Source: Ischnura elegans (taxonomy: Eukaryota; Arthropoda; Insecta; Odonata; Coenagrionidae). From it: a DNA stretch of 64,000 nt. The notes beneath the pieces are model-generated. The model was not told where the DNA came from and made no database searches. It was given only the letters and a program-made list of their open reading frames with translations. Made by a program: the position numbers and the translations under genes. Positions 57,955-64,000 of this stretch are shown piece after piece (within the stretch, counting starts at the first letter, position 1; each line of letters begins with the position of its first letter). The DNA lies in contig NC_060254.1 of assembly GCF_921293095.1 (NCBI RefSeq), forward strand, positions 10,540,001 through 10,604,000, written 5' to 3'.

Positions 57955-58060
57955 CTTTATATTGATCACTCCTTGAGTGATTTTACCAGATGATCGGTTT
58001 CAAAGTTATATTCTGTAGTTAACGAGTTGGCTGTAGCTCGAGTGTATCAGTTCTCACGTT

Positions 58061-58784
58061 GGTGGAGAGATTTTACATGGAGGAAAAGTTACAGAAGCCC
58101 CCTTGTTACAAGGAAGGGCGGAAAGGCACGAGGAAAAGGATTTGTTATTGCAGCAGTGGGCACGAGAGTGAAAGGAAAAGGAGAGACGCAGGAAAAAATG
58201 CTGCGTTAGGTTTGAAAGAAGGAAGAATAACTTTCGCATTTAGCGTCGTGGCCGTCGAGAAAACTCGGCATATGAACCGCAAAAAAACATAAGGAAAAGG
58301 AAGACTGGGAAAATATTCACTTCTAGGGAAATTTGGAATTTTGCGAAAAAAAAATTTGAGGAGAAGAGATGAATGAACATAGCACAAAACTCAACTCCAG
58401 ATATAGTGAGGAAAGCAAATCCGGACATCGTTATGCTTAAGAGTATTACGCACATAACCTATATCTATCTTCACGCACGCATGCAACGTATTTATCTTTC
58501 AGTGTTACAGTAATTCCTATCCTTAGGCTTATCCTTTTTTCAATTATTATTCGCTTCACACAATTTGGTTTAGTCACTGCAATTCAGCTGGGTTCTATCT
58601 ACCTTAAGGCCACAATAAAATCATGGCATTGCGCCTGAATCGTAGTGTACTAAAATACTTTTGCATTGTCATATTTCAGGGATGATGAACATTCCTCTTC
58701 TACAGCTCTATGAACTTTGCTAGCTTTAATTTAAGTTACTTAGCCTGTGCCACCTTACACTTCGATTTTTTTTTTGAGAGTGTC
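58061..58784. other. Gene-free purine-rich stretch
   Basis: A/G-rich block 58070-58350. Nothing recognised. Confidence 0.55.
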
Positions 58785-59170
58785 CGAAAGCTTCACCTTG
58801 GAGTCAAACCCGGGAAATTTCGGTCAGCAATCAAGTACTTCATCCACTAGACCAGGGGTCTCCAAAATACGGCCCTTCACTACGGGATTTCATCCGGCCC
58901 GCGCACTCGTTTCAAGTAGCGCGCGATTCTCGCTCGTTTAACTCTGTGAGACGCCGCTAGGAGCACTGCAGCGCTGTACTGCACGTCGAAGTCGCCTTCA
59001 ACTGTTCGTAAATAAGAAATACGCCACCGGATACTTCAGTAGACGTTGGTATCGAAAACTTCAGTCATCGGCTTTGCTATTTGGCCCGCGGGACGATTCC
59101 GAACTTGGAATGTGGCCCTTTTGGCCTAGTAAATTGGAGACCCCTGCACTAGACAATGACGCTACCTATT
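58785..59170 (-). mobile_element. tRNA-derived SINE (family 3) split by a hAT MITE
   Basis: Minus strand outside the insert: GTCTAGTGGATGAAGTACTT (A-box-like), TGCTGACCGAAA, B box GGTTTGACTCC. The hAT MITE at 58853-59146 interrupts the tRNA-like head. Confidence 0.72.
58853..59146. mobile_element. hAT MITE, 294 bp
   Basis: Ends CAGGGGTCTCCAA and, mirrored, TTGGAGACCCCTG. Perfect 8-bp duplication CACTAGAC at 58845-58852 and 59147-59154. This CAGGGGTCTCCAA-type end is a widespread hAT signature. GC-rich interior, no coding capacity. Confidence 0.92.
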
Positions 59171-60409
59171 AGGCACTAAGATGTATGAAGAGATTTTAAT
59201 CTATCATATCATCGTCGATCAAAATATTTTTTCGAACATAAGCCACGCAATTTAATTTACGACCACTAACTTATTTATTTGAACATGATTGCATACGGTT
59301 GCCAATGACTATAAAGCGTTAGGAGAGATATGGTACTCTGGATGGCCATTCTGAACACGTTAATTGGTGCTATTATGTACTATACTACACGTCGGAAAAA
59401 TGGACTGCGTCATTATATAAATAAAAAAAATCTCACTCAATGAAAGTTGTGTGAGAAGGACAACTGATGATCATCATAGGTAAAATCCATCGTAAAATTG
59501 TTTCCATCGCAATGCATCCACCTCATTCACCGCGGTAATTCCAGGCAGAACCAAATGAACTCGCTCTATATGCTAACCAAGGTTCTAGTCGCACTAGGAC
59601 ACCAATTTATGTATGTACAGAACCACTTAGGGAAAGCTTCTTCCTCACACTCTCTGGCTTACTCAGCATTTCAACTATAGGGTTAGTTCTGAGAGGCGAG
59701 GATAGAACTCACCCCGAAATAAGCTAGAGTCGTAGTTATTATAAGGCAATCAGCAGGATTTTGAAGATAGGAGCCTTTACAGAAAAATAACTATGCATTG
59801 TTTTCCTCCAAATGGGTTAAAATAAGATAACTGAGATTGAATTTATTCAAGGTTTTTCCACGCGTTATTGATGCTATTTCTTCTGAGCGGAGACTCGGAT
59901 ATTTTTCCTGCTCACAAATTTCAAAGTGAATAATTCTGGAAGATGAAAAAAATAGAGGTCGGGAGAGAGAGAAAGAGGAAATGGCAACCCATGGTTTGGA
60001 TAGCCGGGCGCGGTCGGCTGGAAAACTAAGGGAAAATAAAATAGACGGGCATTTGCATGGAAAAGCGTGGAGATGGCTATTCTTCAAGAGAGGGAAGGGG
60101 TGAAGAAAACTAATCCTGGCCGAAAGGAATTATTTTATCCCTCATTCATTATATTTTTCTCAAGGATACGTTTAGAGTGTCCGAAAAGAGAAGCAAAAAG
60201 GACCGACTGCTTGAAATAGCACAATACTGCGCAGTGATAAGGCGGTATAAAGTATCACATGACCCAAGCCGAGACGGAATTATAGGCCAAAGAGTGAGTT
60301 ACTTTTCTTAAAAGGCATGAGACGGAGTACATGAAAACTATTGCAAAAAATTCAAGCGGGCAGTGGCACTCTCAATATGTACATACCATAGAGTCAACTT
60401 TTCCCGGAT
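59171..60409. other. Gene-free stretch
   Basis: Nothing recognised. Confidence 0.55.
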
Positions 60410-60575
60410 AAAAATCGTGGAACAGTGCATGGTATGATAAGCAAAGATATCGTACTGCCCACTAATTTATTGTGGTATGAAATAACTCATTGCAACCTAT
60501 TATTAAATTTGTGGGCAGTTAAGATATCTTTGTTATTATTTTTTATATACCATGTACTCGGGAAATTTATCACAG
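60410..60575. repeat. Imperfect palindrome (foldback-like), no hammerhead seen
   Basis: GCAAAGATATCGTACTGCCC at the left is mirrored by GGGCAGTTAAGATATCTTTG at the right. Outer parts (CATGGTAT.ATAA / TTATATACCATG, CCCGGATAAA / TTTATC...CGGG) extend the symmetry. Confidence 0.7.
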
Positions 60576-61919
60576 CAAAATATACTCGGTAAATACCTTC
60601 GATATCAAGTATCGGAGGGCGATGACGGAGACAAAATGGGCAGTTGTAGTCGGCAACAAGAAGTTATATCGAAGGAATGGAGAACAGAGGTCACTATGGA
60701 GGAACATTTGGAGGGAATGTGCCACGGACTGTGGAACGTAGTCACTACAAAAGAATATTAGCTTTCAGATAGCGATTCTCGGGATGAAATGGACGCATAG
60801 TATGAACAACGGCGAAATGCACAGAATGTGATAAAGAAGAAAGGAGAATATAGTCTTACATGTGTCACATTAGAGCGTGGTTTATCATATTAACAAATAT
60901 TAAATCTAATTAGCTTCTGGTAAACGCTCCGAATATATGTAGAAGTCAACTACTATAGAAAATAAAATTCCCGAAACTGGTATTTTAGTTGAGTCACGCA
61001 TTCTTGGCCTGTCTCCTCATTGGAAGGGAAGAGAATGCTGGAAAGAAAAGTGGGGAATAAAGAAAGAAAGACGCTTGGTGCAAATGGCCGGCGCCAGGGG
61101 CAACGGGATAAGAAAGCAAAGGCAAAAGGGGGAGGAGAGACCCCTCCTGCCCCTGCCGTCTCTCTCATGGAGCATAAAATCTGGAGTCGCGTGCTGGAGT
61201 GAAGAGGGGGGTTTGGAGGGAAAGAGTTGCGGAATTTCTGGAGCAGATATGAAATGTTAAGAGACGAAGAATAACAAAAGAGACTCGGATGGATAATTTC
61301 GAGGGAAAAAAAGGCAAACGGGAGGGGGAGGTGAAATGGGAAAGTAGGGAGTGGCGGGGGTTGAGTGAGGGCCGTATGGGAGACTGAGGGAATGAATGGG
61401 GAGTTTTGAGAATATATACGAAGAGAGGCAAAAAGACAGTTTTCTGGGAAAACGTCGAGAGAAAAGAAGAGAATGAGATTGGCGGATTTGAATCTGAGAG
61501 CAGGAGACAGCGATGTGGAGGGTGGAACGTAGATGGCATGAAAGATAAATACATTCGTGAAAGAAAACAGAAGGTCTACGCAAAATTGAGCACGGATGGA
61601 TGAGATAAGACGAGAAATGTTAAAGACGGAGAGAGTGTGAGGAGGAGAGGTCGTGGGTGGATGACGTAGGAAAGGGGTGGGGTTTTAAAGAGGGGATAGG
61701 GAGTGGAGTGACAGCGCAAAGTTTGTCTCAGATACGAAGTCATACTGCGGAAAAGCGTCAAAAATGTCAGAATGAGAAGCTGAAGAACCTTGTAAAGAGG
61801 CTCTTATATATTCATTGTTTGGAAAAAAAAATCGGTAAAACTTTTATTTGAGACGTGAAAACTCGTTATCAAAATTTTTATTTATCAATATTTTGAACCC
61901 ATTCCGATTTCAAGTTTAA
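60576..61919. other. Gene-free stretch, purine-rich
   Basis: 60950-61720 is strongly A/G-rich on the plus strand, giving long skewed frames on both strands. Nothing recognised. Confidence 0.55.
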
Positions 61920-62152
61920 AGTCTGTTTTACACGGGGCACGTACTTGCACTATCTGACGAGCGTACGTAGGTGCAGTCAAAATAGCGTCGTGTTAAGGGG
62001 TGAATTGCTATAACACATGCGAGAATACGTGGACGTGAGATGGAAAAACAGCACCTGTTCTAATTTCGTTCGTGCATTCGCGAAATTTCACGCCATATAG
62101 AAATAATAATGCAGTTCTAACCTGCAAAACCGTGCCCCGTGTACAACGGCCT
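61920..62152. mobile_element. TAA-flanked MITE family Y, copy 2 (233 bp)
   Basis: Ends AGTCTGTTTTACACGG and AGGCCGTTGTACACGG (minus strand), flanked by TAA at 61917-61919 and 62153-62155. Collinear with 53757-53990 throughout. Confidence 0.85.
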
Positions 62153-62155
62153 TAA

Positions 62156-63099
62156 TAGTCGCATATCAGATCTTACGCTGAAACAAACGGTCACCTTTTT
62201 TCCATGTTTGCGACGAAAGTAAGTCTTGCTGGCAATCAATTTACTATAACCATCGTTAAGGTTTGACTTGTTCATTATTCATGGTGTTGAGCTACTTGAG
62301 CAGCAAACATAAAGTGTTCAAAAATCAATCCTTGTAAACTGATTAATGAGCTCCCATGGCAACGAATGTAACAATTTTAAGGAACAACAAGGGAAGTTGA
62401 AAACTAGTTCGTACCATTGTTCATATTACTACAAAATCTTAGTGTCGTCACACCTATGTTATTGTAGTTTTCATGCTAATGATAACGAGCATAAACACTG
62501 CGTAAAGCGATGAGGACCAGCGACATTAGAGCACGATTTTGGTCTCGCAATAATGTTTCGTGAAAAAGGAAATTTTATTGCTCATATTAATATGAATATG
62601 CAACAAAGAAATTTTACACGAGGATTTATTTATTAAAATACAATATTTCACAGAGAAATCACTCATTCGGAAGCTTTGACCACTGTAAATACTCCATTTG
62701 GAAGCAATTCTACGTTTCTACTCCTCGGTAAGTTCAAATAGAAGTTCAAATACCAATTTAAATTATCTCAGCCAAACGTTCGTATACTTGCAAGAAACTC
62801 AACGGTTCACCTCATTCTACTTTACCCACGAAACCAATTCTATCCTCAAGCCTTAATCTCTATATTAAAATCCCTTTAACACAGATGTTTGCGTCTCCTC
62901 ATTACCATCAATTTCCATAACCTGTCGTTCTTTTGCTATTTATTCAGATTTATTGAATGTTAAGTCAATGAGGCAATATTATGCCTAGGATTTCTTCGTT
63001 GGTTATTCACTTTCCTCGTCATACATAACGAAAGAGGAGATTGTGGGTGTTTATAATCCCCTTGAGTGGAATTGGTTGCTCAGTCATGAGATTCGAATC
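62156..63099. other. Gene-free stretch
   Basis: Nothing recognised. Confidence 0.5.
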
Positions 63100-63394
63100 A
63101 GGAAAGAGTATCGTCACAAATCAACAATCCTAAGATTGCATTCCGTTCTCCTGGCAGCTGGTCTTTATTCGGTGACGTGTTTCCTCTCTTTCCCAACCTT
63201 ATTAATCTGTTCTATGCAACTCGTTCGGGGTCGTCTCTTGGTCTTCTTTCCGCCCATTTCCTTCCATGACTGTCTTCATCAGGTATTGATGTCTCATGAT
63301 GAGATCGACTATGTTGTCTCGTCCTCTTTTTAGTGTTTTTAAAAGAAGTAGTATTAGTTTCTTTCTTTTCTCCCACTCTTCTTAGCACTTCCTC
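63100..63394 (-). pseudogene. LINE ORF2 C-terminal remnant
   Basis: Minus-strand translation gives EEVLRRVGEKRKL, then RGRDNIVDLIMRHQYLMKTV, and after a frameshift GGKKTKRRPRTSCIEQI and KVGKER. This is the usual EEVL.RV.E.R ... H.LRH..L...I.EGK..GKR.RGRPR tail of arthropod non-LTR retrotransposons. 5' end missing and frame broken. Confidence 0.75.
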
Positions 63395-63960
63395 TTAATA
63401 TACTCAATCTATCCATTGTATCCTCATCATGCATCAGTAGCATCCCATTTCAAACTCAACGCAGTCATAATTCTCAGTATAATTCATACAAATATTAGAT
63501 GCATATGGGTTGATTGCGCGAAATTATGTCAATGTACAAGCATGCGTGATGTTTATAAGAAGTGATCTCATTTAGGAAGAGCAGCAATTGAATTTATCAC
63601 AAGTTTCTTCGTTAAACCACTAATTAGTAGATGTAGTCGTTTAAGTATTTAAATGACGTCCTGAACAGATTTCATGGTGACGGCACCGTATACAAAAAAT
63701 AAAAAAGTTAGGCGAAAGAATTGCTTGAGCATCTAAATTTTATTGCTAATAAAACTAGTTTATACAGTTTCAAACTGCACTAGGTATTGTCAGTAACTAG
63801 AAGTGAGAAAAATATGCTCAAGTAGGAGTTTAAACTATATTAATTCATCGAAAAATATACAAAAACCCAGCCATTGAAAATATTTTTAAAATCTGCCTAA
63901 ATCACGAGAATACCCGTACAGGCCGATATAAGCGGTGAATGAACATGCGAATGATCATGC
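63395..63960. other. Gene-free stretch
   Basis: Nothing recognised. Confidence 0.5.
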
Positions 63961-63982
63961 TGAATGATCACGTGATCATTCA
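63961..63982. repeat. Perfect 22-bp palindrome
   Basis: Centre ATGATCACGTGATCAT extended by three further symmetric bases each side. Related GATCATGC words flank it. The window ends 18 bp later, so a larger repeat cannot be excluded. Confidence 0.9.
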
Positions 63983-64000
63983 CAGGATCATGCGTGAAAA

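Larger units (their letters stand above)
55330..58060 (+). repeat. Diverged satellite, ~0.7-kb period
   Basis: A marker of the form CGAGTGTATCAGTTCTCAC with GAGTTGGC before it occurs near 55336, 56031, 56723 and 58023. GTGATTTTTACCAGACGGTT recurs near 55735, 55978, 56677 and 57976, and GGAAATAGTGGCAAAG near 55442, 56142 and 56355. Periods are about 695 and 692 bp; the last unit carries a LINE tail and a hAT MITE. Internal partial duplications occur. Whether it is part of a larger array elsewhere cannot be seen here. Confidence 0.8.

Noticed and set aside
63723-63822. Hammerhead-like motif on the minus strand near 63.78 kb
   Set aside because: A GAAAC is present after a CTGACAA word, but no stem II pairing and no self-complementary stem III; likely chance.

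Overview
The window reads as intergenic or intronic DNA of a large, AT-rich, repeat-laden animal genome. It is probably an arthropod, most likely an insect, judging by the mix of HARBI1-type and piggyBac transposons, hAT, pogo and Mutator-like MITEs, tRNA-derived SINEs, LINE 3' ends and hammerhead-bearing foldback repeats. The species cannot be named from sequence alone. I find no convincing host protein-coding gene, no intact tRNA or rRNA gene, and no bacterial features such as operons or CRISPR arrays. Almost every recognisable gene belongs to a transposable element.

Layout. 1-7.5 kb: three foldback repeats carrying hammerhead-like motifs, plus a two-copy 334-bp tandem repeat. 7.5-15.98 kb: a three-level nest. 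A ~0.3-kb repeat is split by an 8.2-kb PIF/Harbinger element, which is itself split by a 2.5-kb TIR element. The Harbinger carries both expected genes in convergent orientation: a six-exon Myb/SANT-like DNA-binding protein (+) and a five-exon DDE nuclease (-). 16-34 kb: repeats only (hAT-like and pogo-like MITEs, SINEs, foldbacks, minisatellites). 34.4-37.6 kb: a complete piggyBac element with TTAA duplications, terminal repeats and a spliced transposase with all three catalytic aspartates but one frameshift. 37.6-54 kb: MITEs, SINEs, a LINE remnant, more foldbacks and an uninterrupted relative of the repeat split by Harbinger. 54.5-59.2 kb: a Mutator-like MITE with a 9-bp duplication, a diverged ~0.7-kb satellite invaded by a LINE tail and a hAT MITE, and a SINE split by another hAT MITE. 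59-64 kb: an inverted repeat, a second TAA-flanked MITE, a LINE 3' end and a perfect 22-bp palindrome.

The most interesting layer is a set of about ten loci (about seventeen motif copies) with a hammerhead-ribozyme-like core (CTGANGA, one extra base, a covarying stem II, GAAAC). The segment after GAA is a very short, usually self-complementary word (ACGT, ACTAGT, ACGCGT, ACCATGGT, ACCCGGGT) where stem III should be, followed by a non-G base and a stem I. This fits the reduced-stem-III, dimer-acting hammerheads reported in association with Penelope-like retroelements. Several copies replace the tertiary C3-G8 pair by U3-A8. Most copies sit in near-perfect palindromes, one motif per arm on opposite strands.

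Both large transposases carry what looks like a one-T expansion in a poly-T run at a conserved coding position, which is either genuine decay or homopolymer error in the assembly.
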